A stretch of 64,000 bases of DNA, taken from NCBI GenBank assembly GCA_947652115.1, contig OX393569.1, forward strand, positions 16,279,508 through 16,343,507, written 5' to 3'. The position numbers and the translations under genes are program-made. Shown piece by piece: positions 41,701-53,582 of the stretch; position 1 is the stretch's first letter, and the number at the start of each line of letters is the position of its first letter. The stretch comes from Blastomussa wellsi. Taxonomy: Eukaryota; Cnidaria; Anthozoa; Scleractinia; Plerogyridae. The notes below the pieces were generated by a model that worked only from the letters and a program-made list of their open reading frames with translations, was not told the DNA's origin and did not search any database.

Positions 41701-43826
41701 TAAACACAGTGTAAAGCATTGTTAGCCCATTGGGTAATGACATTTTGGAGCTAAATCAAACCATGAAGGCAATGCCAAAAAGAACATCTGTTCACCAACA
41801 AAAGATTTAATAAACAGATCAACAATTGTTCTGAATGTGGGACATTTATTAAGCATTGTCCACGAAGTGATCATTCAGTCTGAATTTTACATATTTTGAA
41901 GAACATGAATCATGACAGCTAATCTTTTGTATTTCTATTTGGGGTTGAATACTCTTTTTGCATATTCAGCTGGGCCTAGTTCTTTTCAAAACCAATAGAT
42001 ATAGAGGATATTACATGGCCGCATGGAGACATGGAATTTCTCTTCGAGTGTTGGAAGGTATTTCACGAGTGCCAATTTGGCAGTCCTCGGAATTTTTCTC
42101 ATCCAATTATTTTCAAATTGGACAGCATGTAGTCCTATTACATATACTAATTTCCATATTATTGTGCCAAATGCCACCAAATACACAAACAAATCTGATA
42201 AAAAGATTCTACAGAACAAGATAGAACAGGTATTTTGGGGGATTAGGAAGCAAGGATGGAAATGGATTGCAATTCATCAAAATTGATTTCTGGACAGGAT
42301 GTCCAGAAATCAAAGCTGAAATGCTGGTGAAATTTTGAATCTTTTAATAGTTATTTTTTCTTCTTAGTTGACATTTCTTTGGTTTCACCACTTTTAGCAT
42401 TTTTCTCCGTCTGTTGCAACACAATAAAGCATGATCTCAGCAAGCTACAGGCCATACTTATTAAAGTATGATATACCAGACAGTGTCCCTTTAAGCTCCC
42501 TGATATCTGATTATTATGCCAGTAACTGATCAGAAGCTTCTATCCAGAGTTAGCTACAGTTTATTACACCATTAACTATTCCATTATTTTAATGTAACCT
42601 GATTGCCCAGAATCTAGATGCAAAATACCACATTTTTTGCAGGCTTCTTTATTTCCAATTGCTTAAACTGGAAATTTATAATGGTGATCATTTCTCACTT
42701 TCACCTATATGAGTTCATATGTGAATTATTTCGTATGCATCACATCACGATATTTCTCATTATGTACCAGTCAAATCAAAGCTTCAACATCCCCTTCCCA
42801 GGTATTTGAATTTTTGGAAAATTTGTGTTCAAATTCCCCCCTCCTTTGGCCAAAAAGCTGTTCAAATGCCCCTACCCACAGTGACCAGATTACTGTTTCA
42901 ACTTTTTAGTAGCTTCTATTATGCTTCTGAAGTCAAGATCAAACGCAGTAATTAAACTGTCACAAAACCCTAGCATCTGTTGGTGCAGTTTTTGCTCCGA
43001 GAACGCGATAATATCTCAACCACTCAAATAGCTAAAGGGAGCCTAAAGCCTTAGTTCTTTGCTTTTTAACCAAGCCACCAAGAAGCTGCAACCTTTCCTT
43101 TAAAATCCTCAAAACTCGCCATGTTGGCCTCCGCCATGATTTATCAACTCATGTGGAATCTCCAGGACACGTAACATGAAATTGAGGCTAACGTCCAAAT
43201 TCCCCACCCTATATGAGTGAGGATCAAATTCCCCACTCCCGGGAAAGGCAAGGGCGTTAAATGCCCAGGAAGGTGGGGGGGGGGGGGGATATGTTGAAGC
43301 TTTGATTTGACTGATACATTATTTATGACTGATACATTACATTTATAATTATCAATCCTATATTTGGTGGAGGGAGGGGAGAAGCATCGTTATTGCCTGG
43401 TATTCGCAACAGTTGGGCTTCTAGGGAGTTTAGTTTAGCATACAGTGTCTCTCAATACAGAATTGGATCAAAAACCAACACTTCCAAATTCCAATTCGAT
43501 CTGGAATACACGGCCGCACAAGCTTGTAGGTTGTCTAAACAAAAGTATTTTTTTATTTATGCTATGTCCTCTTTTCATTGTATTTGAATAATAAGCTAAA
43601 TAAACACGTTTCTCGCCGCACCTGCTGCATGTATGTGTTTATACAAAACGTACATGTATAGCGTGAAATAAGTACTAACTTACCCTATAATGTACACAAT
43701 AATTGCTAGCTGTATCAACCGATTGATAAGTCCAACTTTCTTGCTTTTTATGTGCACTATCTTGGCTGTATCGTATTCAAAGAATGCCGTGAGTACGACA
43801 TCACAAATCTGCCTGCAAGAGACCAT
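32776..43826 (-). CDS. P2RX: P2X purinoceptor (ATP-gated cation channel), complete, 12 coding exons
   Basis: Exons: 43684-43826, 41442-41613, 39971-40118, 39277-39394, 38278-38364, 37554-37692, 36756-36841, 36361-36405, 35107-35197, 34872-34937, 34479-34598, 32776-32898. They total 1,338 nt, 445 aa, with all phases consistent. TM1 is around residues 34-55 (GLINRLIQLAIIVYIIG) and TM2 is in exons 10-11 (NLGSGLALLGI, ATVLSDIVVLYVL). ATP-site residues are present: Lys pair in SSVTTKVKG, Thr in DFTLLIKNN, Arg in RYSFRR and Lys in LIKAYGIRF. All ten ectodomain cysteines of the family are there. The C-terminal trafficking motif YxxxK is seen as YREKK. It should form trimeric ATP-gated channels at the plasma membrane. 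The last exon is less certain (see findings). It is divergent from the 44539 gene. Confidence 0.95.
33522..34211. mobile_element. MITE with CTTATTACATG termini containing a perfect 78-bp hairpin
   Basis: The left end CTTATTACATGAAATTTTC, then ACACTTTAATTTCGCGA, is mirrored at the right by TTGCATGTAATAAG and GCAAAATTAAAGTGTTGTG. Inside, 33901-33978 and 33991-34068 are exact reverse complements of each other with a 12-nt loop. The element lies in the last P2X intron (32899-34478). Confidence 0.75.
35479..36009. mobile_element. Tc1/mariner-style MITE, TA-flanked
   Basis: Termini TACAGTCAAACCTCTC and GAGAGGTTCGACTGTA are inverted repeats beginning and ending at TA. The next bases (ATGAGGACACC, AGAGGTCTCTT) fit a small non-autonomous mariner-like element. 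Located in P2X intron 8. Confidence 0.75.
37855..37885. repeat. ATT microsatellite
   Basis: (ATT)n/(AAT)n run in P2X intron 5, bordering an inverted-repeat segment at about 38009-38185 (ACACAGGTCACAGGCC ... CTGACTTGTGATCTGTG). Confidence 0.8.
38578..38796 (-). mobile_element. Short Penelope-derived insertion (copy 3), palindromic
   Basis: 219 bp, flanked by a perfect 16-bp direct repeat CTGAGAATATTATTAG (38562-38577 and 38797-38812). On the minus strand it begins AGGGGGTAAGTTTC and carries the end of the coding remnant. It then forms a long palindrome (GGTTTTATCAACTGGGTTGA; GGCCACCGTAAAGAGATTCA and complements) centred on a hammerhead-like motif read on the plus strand at about 38650-38680. 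In P2X intron 4. Confidence 0.88.
39015..39139 (-). mobile_element. Short Penelope-derived insertion (copy 4)
   Basis: 125 bp, flanked by a 15-bp direct repeat TATACTGCAAGCTAG / TATACTACAAGCTAG (39000-39014 and 39140-39154; one mismatch). On the minus strand it begins at the shared boundary GGGGGTAAGTTTC and jumps early into the hammerhead-like segment (CTCCGACGAATGGC ... GAAACGTCAGC). It ends GGTTGATAAAACCAAATTAT. In P2X intron 4, 200 bp from copy 3. Confidence 0.85.
40171..40349 (-). mobile_element. SINE family 1, 3' part
   Basis: On the minus strand it runs from GCCTCTCTTCACCCAGGTG through GGTAACCCTGCGCTGGACTA, GCATCCCATCCAGGGGGTAG to GGCCTGATGGGCCACTAGGC. The promoter-box end is missing. 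In P2X intron 2. Confidence 0.8.
40904..41272. mobile_element. Harbinger-type MITE, 369 bp
   Basis: Termini AGGGAGCTTAAGCAA and TTGCTTAAGCTCCCT, flanked by ATT on both sides (40901-40903 and 41273-41275). The first ten bases and the duplication match the autonomous Harbinger at 12062. The interior has no coding frame. In P2X intron 2. Confidence 0.88.
41990..42240. repeat. Dispersed repeat, copies also near 32035 and 51630
   Basis: GACATGGAATTTCTCTTCGA and TTTCAAATTGGACAGCATGT occur here; the latter recurs inverted at about 32055-32085. AAAGATTCTACAGAACAAGA recurs inverted near 51630-51665. It is a mid-repetitive element; I cannot name the family. Confidence 0.6.
42768..43313. mobile_element. 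MITE with CAGTCAAATCAAAGCTTCAA termini
   Basis: The left CAGTCAAATCAAAGCTTCAA, CATCCCC is mirrored by GGGGATATGTTGAAGCTT, TGATTTGACTG at the right, about 25 bp with one mismatch. The interior has FFT-like low complexity and a G-run at 43274-43288. In P2X intron 1. Confidence 0.75.
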
Positions 43827-44538
43827 TTTGGTATTAAATTGCTAGTTTGTTCTTCATGTATGGCAACACCAAATATCCTCTCACTTCGAACAAAATGGCG
43901 GCAAGTTTTTGGTCTCGTTTCTTGTAGTGTCTGTTGAGTTGGCCACCCAGAAGACGTTTTTTTTGTACATACACCTTTCCGTCGTTAAAACTGCCGGCTA
44001 CTGAAAAGTGTAGAAGAACAAAGTGAAGAAAAAAAGTGTAGATTGACATCGTTCTCATCTGAACCATCCCGTGATATAACGAAGATTCTGGAAACCATAA
44101 TATGCAACTCCGTCAGATGAATAAGCGGATCTGCAGGTATTCATCTCTAACTTAGTGTCATTATTTGTCGATACAGAAACAAGAAACTGACCCTGTTTTG
44201 TGAAAGCAAATTTAGTGATTGTGTGTATTAAACATTCTGCATGATCTCTGAACTTGGATTTATATCAGATATATGCAAGCTTCTTGTTTACAGCAAGGGA
44301 CATCTTCAATATGCCTATTAAAGACCTTGGAAATTATTTGCACCAGGATTGGCACTTAATTTCCACGAGCAACGTTGACCAAGTAAAGACCTGTCAACAT
44401 TTCCAGGTGTGAAGAAGAACCAGAGAATATATAGGATCTACAGAAAACCGTCAAAACAGATGCAAACAATAGCTTTTGATCCAACAGTCATTTGATTTGT
44501 CATCTATAGTTGTGTAATCAGGAGAGCCATTTCTTATT
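43827..44538. promoter_or_regulatory. Divergent intergenic region, P2X and the module gene
   Basis: The two start codons lie 712 bp apart and face away from each other. This interval must hold both 5' UTRs and probably a shared promoter. No TATA box or named site is convincing. Confidence 0.5.
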
Positions 44539-47500
44539 ATGGACGAACAGTATCCACCAAATGAAAGACAGTCTAGTTGTGATATGGACAGTCAAATGGA
44601 TACAAGTACACCTTCAAGTATAGGGACTTTTGGTGATCAGACATTGTCATTTGCAGCCATTCTAAATGAATCTTTTGACATAACAAAGGAAGCCATAAAT
44701 GAAAGACCACCTTCCACTGGTGTGACTATCGAAACACCCAGGGAAGATCGACCAGAAAAGCCAGTTCACACAGTGGATTCATTCAGTAAAATACAATCTT
44801 CTAGTGTGAACACAAAATCATATCTATGGTCGGAAAAAGCTTTTAGTACTCTAGAGCATGTTTCAGCTTCAGAGGAGGATAAATCTAGTCAAAATCAAGG
44901 CTCCTTGGATAACAGTGAGAAAACTAGGGATGTTTCTATGGCTGGTCTGGAAGATCTAGTGGTTTCATATATACGTTTGTCAGACAAAAAAGCTTCAATA
45001 TTTAAGGATAATGCTTTCACAACAGTGGCAGACTCTGGACATCCAACTTGCAATGTGGATATAAACCACTCCACAATAGATGAAACAATATCCATGTTAA
45101 TAAATGTTTCAGGGTCAAGTCATTGTGTCTCCAGTCTTGACAGGAAAAACAAAGCTTCCCATCATTCTACTGAGCTAATCAAACAACCACCAGCAAAAAA
45201 GGTAAAACTCAGTAAAGATGTGAAAATACCACTGAGGGATTTGTTCAGTGGATTGCATACCAGACTATGTAAAACTGATTGTACAATGAAACACAATCCT
45301 CTTGTTCTGGCCATCTGTGCTCCGGATGATTGCAAGCTAAAGAACTATCTGGATAATCAATTTATGCTCGCCATAAAAGGTGGCTGGCTTCAGGATAATC
45401 CCAAATTACATTATATGGTTCATTTGGCATTGTTGTTTGGAAAATACAATTTGTTGAAATGTTTATTAAAAGTGTCTGTTGGTCGCTCAGAGTCTTATGT
45501 AGATTCCACTCAGAATTCACCCCTTCACACAGTCATGGCCTGCATGCAGCAATATATGCCATCTTCCTCCCATCATGAGAAAGTATCGACATTTCAGCGC
45601 ATGTTGCAACTTTTTGCGAGATACAACTGTAAAATACTTCTGGCAAGAGACCAGGCTAATGAAGACACAATTCTTCATGTGTGTGCCAAACAAATCAAGA
45701 ATTTAACCGATCAGATCAAGTGTGGTGAATCCCTTGGTCATGACAAGTCAACATTTCAAAGATTGCATGACCAGAGACAGTTGCTGGAAGAAATTTTCAG
45801 AGAAATGATCTACACATTTAAGAGGCTTTGTGTCAATTGGTCTTTGCCTTACAGCCAGGTGATTGAGTTGTTTAACTGTGAAAATAAAGCAGGAGAAACG
45901 ATGTCTCAGATACTTGAGGAAGATGAATTGGTAAGAAAGAGCAGTAGAGTTATTGCCAGTAGGGTAGCAACAACAATTCCAGAAGAAGGAAATGCAGAAT
46001 GGGTGAAGCAACAAATCTGTGTTGATGAAGAGCACTACGAAGATGTGATGACAGAGGAAAACACAGCACAGTTAAGCACTGCTTCTAAGGCATCGGCTAC
46101 TGTCCAAAATACTGATGTGTTGACACAAGTGGCAAATCCCTTTGACACTGTAACTTGCCACACTGAATGTTCATTTATTCAAGCAACCATGTCTGTCTCA
46201 ATGAGGTCAGCACAAACTGTAGTGTCCACTCAAGCAGTAAATTCCACTAAAACCCTCACCATGCCAACTGACTGCCCATCTGCCCTAGCACCCAAAGGAT
46301 GCCAAAATCAATCCACATCAAAAATTGTATCTGCCTTGGAGAGGATACCTCAAGCTGTAGGACGAGCTGTAGCAACTCAAACTGGAAAAATTGCCTTACC
46401 AACTAACAGTCCATCTGTCCAAACAGCAAATGGATGGCCAAATCAATCTGCCTCAACCAGTGCATCTTCCTCATTGTGGCCACCACAAACTGTGGCAACA
46501 ACTCAAGTAAAAAATTCCACAGGAGCCATCACCTCACCAACTAACTGTTTATCTGCCCTAGCACCCAATGGATGCCAAAATCACAGTGTATCAACCAGTG
46601 TCTCTAATTCATTGTGGACACCTCAAGCAAGAAATTCCACAGGGACCATTGCCTTGCCCACTACTTGTCCATCTGTCTTGGCACCCAGTGGTTGTCAAAA
46701 TCAATCTACACTGGTCCCTGTATCTGTATCTGAGAGGATACCTGTACCTGTAGTAGCAACTAAAACCGGAACTTCCACAGAGACAATCACCTTATCAAGT
46801 AACTATGCATCTACCCTAGCGTTAAATACACCTAATGGATGGCCAAATCAATCAGCATCAACTACTGTCTCAGCCTCACTGTGGACATCACAAACTGTTG
46901 TGACCACTCAAGCAGGTAATTCCACAAGCACCATCTCCTTATCGACAAACTATCCATCTGTCCCAACACCGATTGGATGGCCAAATCATTCTGCATTGGC
47001 CACTGTCTTTGACTTACTGTGGACATCACAAACTGCTGTGCCACCTCAAGCAGGAAATTCCACAGGGATCATTGCCTTACCAATAAACTGTCCATCTATC
47101 CTAGCACCAAATTCAGCAAATGGATGGCCAAATCAATCAGCATTAACCACTCTCTCTACCTCATTGTGGGTACCACAAACTGTAGCTTCAACACAAATGG
47201 CACATCCTGTCCATCTGACTGTCCCAGCACCCAATAGATTTCAAAATCACTTTGCATCAACCACTGTCTCAGCTTCATTGTGGGCACCACAAGCTGCCAT
47301 GCCAACTAAAGCAGGAAATTCCACAGGGAGCATTGGCTTATCAACTAATCATCCATCTGTCCAAACACCGTATGGATGGCCATATCAATCTGCAATGACC
47401 TGTGCATCTCCATCATTGGGGGCACCACTAACTGTTGTGTCAACTCAAGGAGGAAATTATATAGGGGCCACCTTGCTATCAATTAACCGTCCATCTGTCC

Positions 47501-50360
47501 AAGCACCATTTGGATGGTCATATTGGTCTGCAACAACTTATGCATCTCCCTCATTAGGGGCACCACAAACTGTTGTGCCAACTCAAGGAGGAAATTCAAT
47601 AGGAAGCATCATCTCATCAACTAACTATCCACCTGTCCAAGCACCGAATGGATGGCCATATCAATCTGCCATGACCTTTGCATCTCCCTCATTGGGGACA
47701 CCACAAACTGCTGTGCCAACTCGAGCAGTAAATTCTGCAGGGACCATCGCCTCATCAACTAACTATCCATCTGTTCAAGCACCAAATGGATGGCCAAATA
47801 AATCTTCATCAACTACTGTCTCTACTTCATTGTCGGCACCACAAGCTGCCATGCCATCTCAAGCAGGAAATTCCACAGGGACCACCACTTCATCAGCTAA
47901 CTACCCATCTGTCCAAGCACCAAATGGATGGCCAAATAAATCTGCATCAACTACTGTCTCTACTTCATTGGGGGCACCACCAGCTGTTGTGCCAACTAAA
48001 GCAGGAAATTCCGCAGGGACTACTGCCTTATCAACTGATCACCCATCTATCCAAACACCATATGAATGGCCATATCAGTCTGCCACAACCTGTGCATCTT
48101 CCTCATTGGGGGCACCACAAACTGTTGTGCCAACTCAAGGAGGAAATTCCATAGGGAGCATGATCTCATCAACTAACTTTCCACCTGTCCAAGCACTGAA
48201 TGGATGGCCATGCCAATCTGCACCAACCTGTACTCCTCCCTTGTTGGGGGCACCACATGCAGGAAATTCCACAGTGACCATTACCTCATCAACTAACTGT
48301 CCATCTGCCCTAGCACCCAAAGGTTCCACAAGGACCATTGACTTATCAGCTGACTGTCTAACTGTCCTAGCACCCAGTGGAAGGCCAAATCAATCTACAT
48401 CGACCCCTGTATCTGTCTCATTGTGGCCCTCTCAAAATGTGTCATCCCAAGTAGCAAATTACTGTGGAACTCCAACCTCTTTGACTAACTGTTCACCTAC
48501 CACAACATCCAATGGATTTTCAAATCAATCTACATCAGCTGCTGTGCCTGTTTCAGTACCTCCTCAAACTGTACTTACAGGAGATCCAGGAACATTAACT
48601 TCAGTGACAAATGAAAATTGTACGCCAACCACACAAGAGAATACAGGGAGACAACAATCAGGTATAGGTATCAGTTATAAATATTTTGATTTTATATTTG
48701 GTTGTGATGCATTGTAACAGCCCTGAGTTGTAAGCTGTAATGTCCTACCAAACCTGTTGGGTGGATTTATAACTGGGGAAGCTCCCCTTCAGGGGACTTA
48801 TTATTGGCAAAAAATTGTTTTGGCAATTAGCCCATGGAAAAAGGTTTGGGCAAGACACTTTACTCTCACAGTGCCTCACTTCACCCCAGGTGAAAAATGG
48901 GTACTGGCCAAGTTACTGCTGGGGGTAACCCTGTGATGGACTAGCATCCCATCCGGGTGGGGAGTATAAATACTCTCTGTCACTTCAAGCTAAGGCAACC
49001 AGGGTAAGCTCTGGCCTCATGGGTGGATCCTCATCAATCCAAGTCTGACCTCTATCAATATTACCAGTTAACAATTATTATAAGAGATTAAAATGAGAGG
49101 AGCCAACAAGTGACTGGAAATAGCCACATTGAGTCTGTTTTATTGTAGCATGTTTGGATTCTTAATTTTTCAGAGAAACACACATTTCTGTGCAGCCATG
49201 ACTGTAGTTTAAAGCATCACAAGTTGGTAGAGCTCCTGTGTGCTACACCTGACCACCTTGGCACTGATATAGCAACAGTGGAAATCGAGTCATGTGTAAA
49301 CCTCAGGGAATTCTTGAGGAAAAGCCATTGGGACATCCCCAGTGTTGTTCGTGATACCAAGCCAAGCTTGTGTCTCCCCATTGTTCATCTTGTGTGTCTT
49401 CTTGGGAAGCACAAGGCGCTAGAGGTGCTTTTAGAATTTGGTTTCCATCCTCTCGTTCACACTGACAAAACTGAGGAAACGCCATTACATATGATAATGC
49501 AGTTATTGCATCGCCAGACCTCTAACAGCATCTTTTTGTCTGAAGTTGTTGTGAGCATTGTGAAGACTCTTAATCAGCATAGCCATGCCATATCACTGTT
49601 CTCGGCAAAGGATAAGAGTGGGGATTCTGTTCTTCATGCATTGGCTAAATTGATGTCATCGAATGTGCCTGAATCATCTGCAGTCCTATATGTGTACTTG
49701 TTCAGAGTTTTTGTCCATTTCCTGTTAAAGGGACAGCAGAATATCCCCAAGTCTGAGTCTCTTCAGATTCTGTCAAGTTGTTTGAAAGAATGCAATAAAT
49801 TTGGACAAGACGTTGAGTCACTACTACAGAAAAGTCCTCCTGGTCAACAGTTGTTGGAGTACCTCAGAGGCCTGATGCAGAATTGCATGCAGGCCACATC
49901 TGTTGGAAACCAAGGTAAGATAATACTTCAACTTTCAGTTTTGAAGTGACTATATTAGTTGACACTTTTGACACTTGCCTGTGAGCACTTACAAATGTTC
50001 CAATTTTTTGAAGGGCATTGCCCTTGAATTTGAATAAACACTAATAATAATAATAGTAATAATAATAATAATAATGATAATGATTACTTAATTTATTGAC
50101 CACTCCCCATTGGAGCTTTACAGGGCCAATGTAAACCAACAAGCAAATATTGTTAACAAACATAACAAGGGTTAAGAATCCCAACTGGCAGGAGGCAGAC
50201 CACTTGGCTATTTAGAAGCGTAGCCAAGGAGGAACTGAACTCGTGGCAACTGAGAACAGCACCAGCTAGTGGTCAGAATCGGGCTTGAACCCGCAACAAA
50301 TGGATTTCAAGTCCGATACACTAACCACTTGGCCACACTGATGATGATGATGATGATGAC

Positions 50361-50444
<84 letters not shown>

Positions 50445-51423
50445 GCCCCCAATGTGGTCTATGATAGATTTGTACTCTGCTGTCCACAGTATTATAATAA
50501 TTAGTTGCACTCACTGACTATGTGGCAGGGCAAGAACAAGAAATCATTTTCACCTGTTTCAACTTGGTTGTACAAACATTCTGGAATTTTTGTCAGAACC
50601 TATAGCTGTAAAAACGTATGCCTACACCCTGCATTCTCACACTATTTATTGCTTTCCTGAGAACTCCTCTACTGTGTGTCTACAAATCTGAAGAGAGACA
50701 GAAAATTTTTATTTCTTTTCTTAAATTATTCAATGATCTAAACCTTTGAGCAGGCTCATGTTTGGTGTGACAATGGCCAAGAGAAAACTTTGTAAGCAGT
50801 TCTGTAGCAGACTCTCTGCCGGATCACTTAACTTCACCACTTGCAATGCTTGCATAGCCTGTTTGCAGGCTAGGATACCTTTCTACAAACCAGCTGGCAT
50901 CAACCTATCTAGTCATACAAATTTTGCTGTTGAACAGTTAGAATTACTATTGTTAATTGTATTTTTGTCTTTAATAGAGGGAGCTATGGAAGAGAACTCT
51001 GAAAGACCAGCAGGCCAGTATGTTATGTCCACTCCTCAGGAACATGCTGGACCTGGAACAAAAATGGGTGTGCACTCAATGAGTGAGGACCCTGAAAGTC
51101 TTGTTGATTTTATTTTGTCGACAGATTGTAAAATCAGCACTGCTTCCAAGAAAAGGATTGTGGACGGTTACATTGCAGAATATCACAACAGACTGCAACT
51201 GATCAGAGCCAGGGTGGCATCAGTAAAAGGGGAAGTGGTCACAGCAATTGGATTGCAATTACAGAATGTTATGGCACATGAAGAATTGAACACAATTAAC
51301 TCAGAGCTTAACTGGGGAGGTGAGTTGAAGCAAAAGCAACAGGAGCAGTTGAAGCAAAAACAAAATGAGCAGGCAATTCTTCACAAAAGACTTCAGCTCA
51401 TCAGCAGACTACAACACAAATGA
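44539..51423 (+). CDS. Unrecognised ankyrin-like protein with Cys/His modules and a 46-residue repeat array, three exons
   Basis: Exons 44539-48661, 49174-49914 and 50978-51423 join in frame (phase 1 at both introns), giving 1,769 aa. Residues 1-215 are Ser-rich and disordered. PPAKKVKL (217-224) looks like a nuclear localisation signal. Module 1 starts C244-x3-C248-x3-H252 (LCKTDCTMKHN) and runs into degenerate ankyrin repeats (HLALLFGKYNLLKCLL, SPLHTVMA, TILHVCA). Residues about 555-1350 are 46-residue repeats rich in Ser, Thr, Pro and Asn. Module 2 (exon 2) starts C1381-x3-C1385-x3-H-H and has HLVCLLGKHKALEVLLEFGF, TPLHMIMQLL and SVLHALA. The end is a coiled coil (ELKQKQQEQLKQKQNEQ). No signal peptide or membrane helix. 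Function unknown; an intracellular, possibly nuclear, scaffold is only an inference. An untranslated upstream exon is possible. Confidence 0.82.
46205..48560 (+). repeat. About 138-bp coding tandem repeat (46 residues), about 17 units
   Basis: Within exon 1 of the 44539 gene. A typical unit reads ASTTVSASLW, TSQTVVTTQA, GNSTSTISLS, TNYPSVPTPI, GWPNHS. Trp in SLW and GWPN, and the NST / NQS sequons, are the best kept positions. Some units gain 3 residues (SAN) and some lose several; all length changes keep the frame, so the array is under coding constraint. One other frame is also locally open because of the periodicity; it is a shadow. Confidence 0.9.
48838..49025 (+). mobile_element. SINE family 1, 5'-truncated, in intron 1 of the 44539 gene
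   Basis: Contains GGGCAAGACACTTTACTCTC, GGGGGTAACCCTGTGATGGA, CTAGCATCCCATCC and TAAGCTCTGGCCTCATGGG. The tRNA-like head is absent. Confidence 0.82.
50090..50342 (-). mobile_element. tRNA-derived SINE (family 2)
   Basis: On the minus strand it begins CAGTGTGGCCAAGTGGTTAG (A box), then GCGGGTTCAAGCCCGATTC (B box). It continues through GCCAAGTGGTCTGCCTCC and ends in an ATT/AAT repeat near 50045-50090. A second copy is at about 61550-61770. The head differs from family 1. In intron 2 of the 44539 gene. Confidence 0.8.
50339..50443. repeat. ATG / ATT microsatellite
   Basis: (ATG)n from 50339 to 50358 followed by about 27 copies of ATT to 50443, directly abutting the family 2 SINE head. It lies in intron 2 of the 44539 gene. 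Poly-Ile and poly-Asn frames here are artefacts. Confidence 0.95.
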
Positions 51424-51944
51424 CATATCCCATAGAATTAGTGGTTTTCTTTTTCTCTTCTCTGTTTTTAAGCAAAATAGATTAATTTTTAAAAAATAAT
51501 AATCTTATTCATCATCATTTTATTCAGAGGCCTTGGTGTGGTTTTATCAAGCAAATAACTGCAATATCGCACTTTCTAATGTGTAAATAGCCTTTAATGA
51601 CATTATCCTGTACTACTTCCCCAAAATACCTGTTCTATCTTGTTCTGTGGAATCTTTTTATCAAATTTATTCATGTATTTGGTGCCATTTGGCACAATAA
51701 TATGGTAATTAGAACATGAAAATTTCTATAATCAGGCGTGACAGTGTTCCTTTTAAAGAAATCATATTGTTGCATGACCAAAAAACAACTATGCCTCTAT
51801 GGAATTGCAAACTATGAGTTGCCATTATTCTGGAGAGGACGACTCTATAGTTCACTCATTTCAAGGTTGTCAGATTGCGGTCGACTCTTCAGGTAGTTCT
51901 ATGGTAGTTTAACCAAAAGGAAAACTCTACAGTATGTTACAGTA

Positions 51945-52310
51945 TGTTGCCCTATTTCCGGACACTTTTTGCATAAACTGTAATATCTTATCTCAAAACA
52001 ACGCAAACAAGCTGAAATTCAGCCACAAGTTAGCTTCCATTTCTGGTACGTAGGTCGTAAAGTTTCATCGCCTGAAGCTCTTTCGATTCTTTGTAATTTT
52101 GGAACGAGTTCGTCGAGTTGGATGCCCTATTTCCGGACAGGTTGCCCTATTTCCAAGTAACTAGTATCTTTTTTCCAAATAATTATTTCAGGTGAGTTGA
52201 AATTTCGAAAGGCAGTGATAACGACGCTTGTCTTTCAAGAACTCTTCGATAAGATTGCGTTTAAAACAGAAACTAGTTTGCTATCATTAGGTGTCCGGAA
52301 ATAGGAACAC
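51945..52310. mobile_element. Repeat with GTTGCCCTATTTCCGGACA motifs
   Basis: TTGCCCTATTTCCGGACA occurs at about 51949, GCCCTATTTCCGGACAGG at 52124 and GCCCTATTTCCAAG at 52143; the inverted GTGTCCGGAAATAGGAACAC occurs at 52291. Ends and superfamily are uncertain. Confidence 0.6.
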
Positions 52311-53326
52311 CTCACCAAAAATACAAATAAACTCTTTTGTGTTCAAGTTCAAAGATTCGAAACTGAAAACAAAAAATTCTTATATGCTAACAAACCTAGT
52401 CCTTTAAGCTTTACTTATGTCCAAAAAAAAGTTTAATCTGTTTCGCATTTTGCGAAAACAGACCGCTTAACTGTAAATAGGTAATTCAACGCGCGCTAAA
52501 AATCACATTTAAGAAGAAACAAATTTTACCCAGCATGACTGAAAACTTTAATGTTCTCGCCTAAACGGAGTGTGGCTTAGTAACGTCAGTATCGTCGAAT
52601 AAGAAACTTGAAGAATTAAATTTTTGTTTCCTGAATGCTAAATTCTACTTTTGGACAATCTAATTACAGTTAGTTAAGGTATGACTTTTTTGTATATACA
52701 ACTCTTTTTTTCTTAAGAAACTAAATTTAATGTTTAAATTAGGTTTTTATCAATTTAATTAAGTTACTTTTATTTAGTTCAGCGGCAGTTTTAAATATAA
52801 TTTTGGGGAAAGAACCTTTCTTTTTACTGGCGCAAAAATGTTTAATGAACTCCCTTTAAACATCGTGAACAGTGATAACATTCAGACGTTCTCCCGCCAA
52901 GCAAGACTTGATTTTATTATATTTTAGGCTTTAAATGCAATTCTGCATTGTATTTTTAGGGCTTTTTAAATGTTTCTTAAATTCTGTTATCGCATTTTTA
53001 GGCTTTTAAGTGTTATATTTTATATAAATTCTTAAGGGCCCTAGTCAGCCACACTTTTGTTATTGTTTACATGCGGAAGTTTCACTATTACATTTTTCAC
53101 TGAGCATGTCGAAACGAAAGAAATCACTGAAAAACTTACAAAAAGTGATTTATACACTTTCAGTAACATAAATTACAGCAATCCAACAAGATTTCATTTC
53201 ACCATACAATTTTCATAATTTTGATTTCATCGAAAATAATTTGTAAGGTACAGGGTCCCTGTGGAGACCTGCCTTTGAGCTGGATGGGTACCCTGTTTAA
53301 ATAAAGTTTTACTTACTTATTTCCAT

Positions 53327-53582
53327 GTGGGAGGCGCAGTGGCCTAGTGCGCTGGACTCCGGATCGGATGGTCCGGGTTCGAGCCCCTGGCCGGGGCACT
53401 GCGTTGTGTTCTTCCTGGGCAAGACACTTTACTCTCACAGTGCCTCTCTTCAGCCAGGTGCTGGGGGGTAACCCTGCGATGGACTAGCATCCCATCCAGG
53501 TTTGGAGTAGAAATACTCTTTGTCGCTTCATGCTACAGAAACCGGAATAAGCTCCGGCCTGATGGGCCACTACACCCGAATG
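53327..53582 (+). mobile_element. SINE family 1, full-length with 13-bp target duplication
   Basis: Starts GTGGGAGGCGCAGTGGCCTA; B box GGTTCGAGCCCCTGG. The body matches the other copies and ends GGGCCACTACACCCGAATG. The perfect direct repeat TACTTATTTCCAT (53314-53326 and 53583-53595) marks the insertion and shows retrotransposition. Confidence 0.93.

Noticed and set aside
47786..48154. 122-codon His/Leu-rich frame (MDGQINLHQLL...) inside exon 1 of the 44539 gene
   Set aside because: It is an off-frame reading of the 138-bp coding repeat; the period is a multiple of three, so every frame shows repeats.
50266..50517. Frames with long Ile, Asn or His runs on both strands
   Set aside because: Translations of the ATT/ATG microsatellite next to a SINE.
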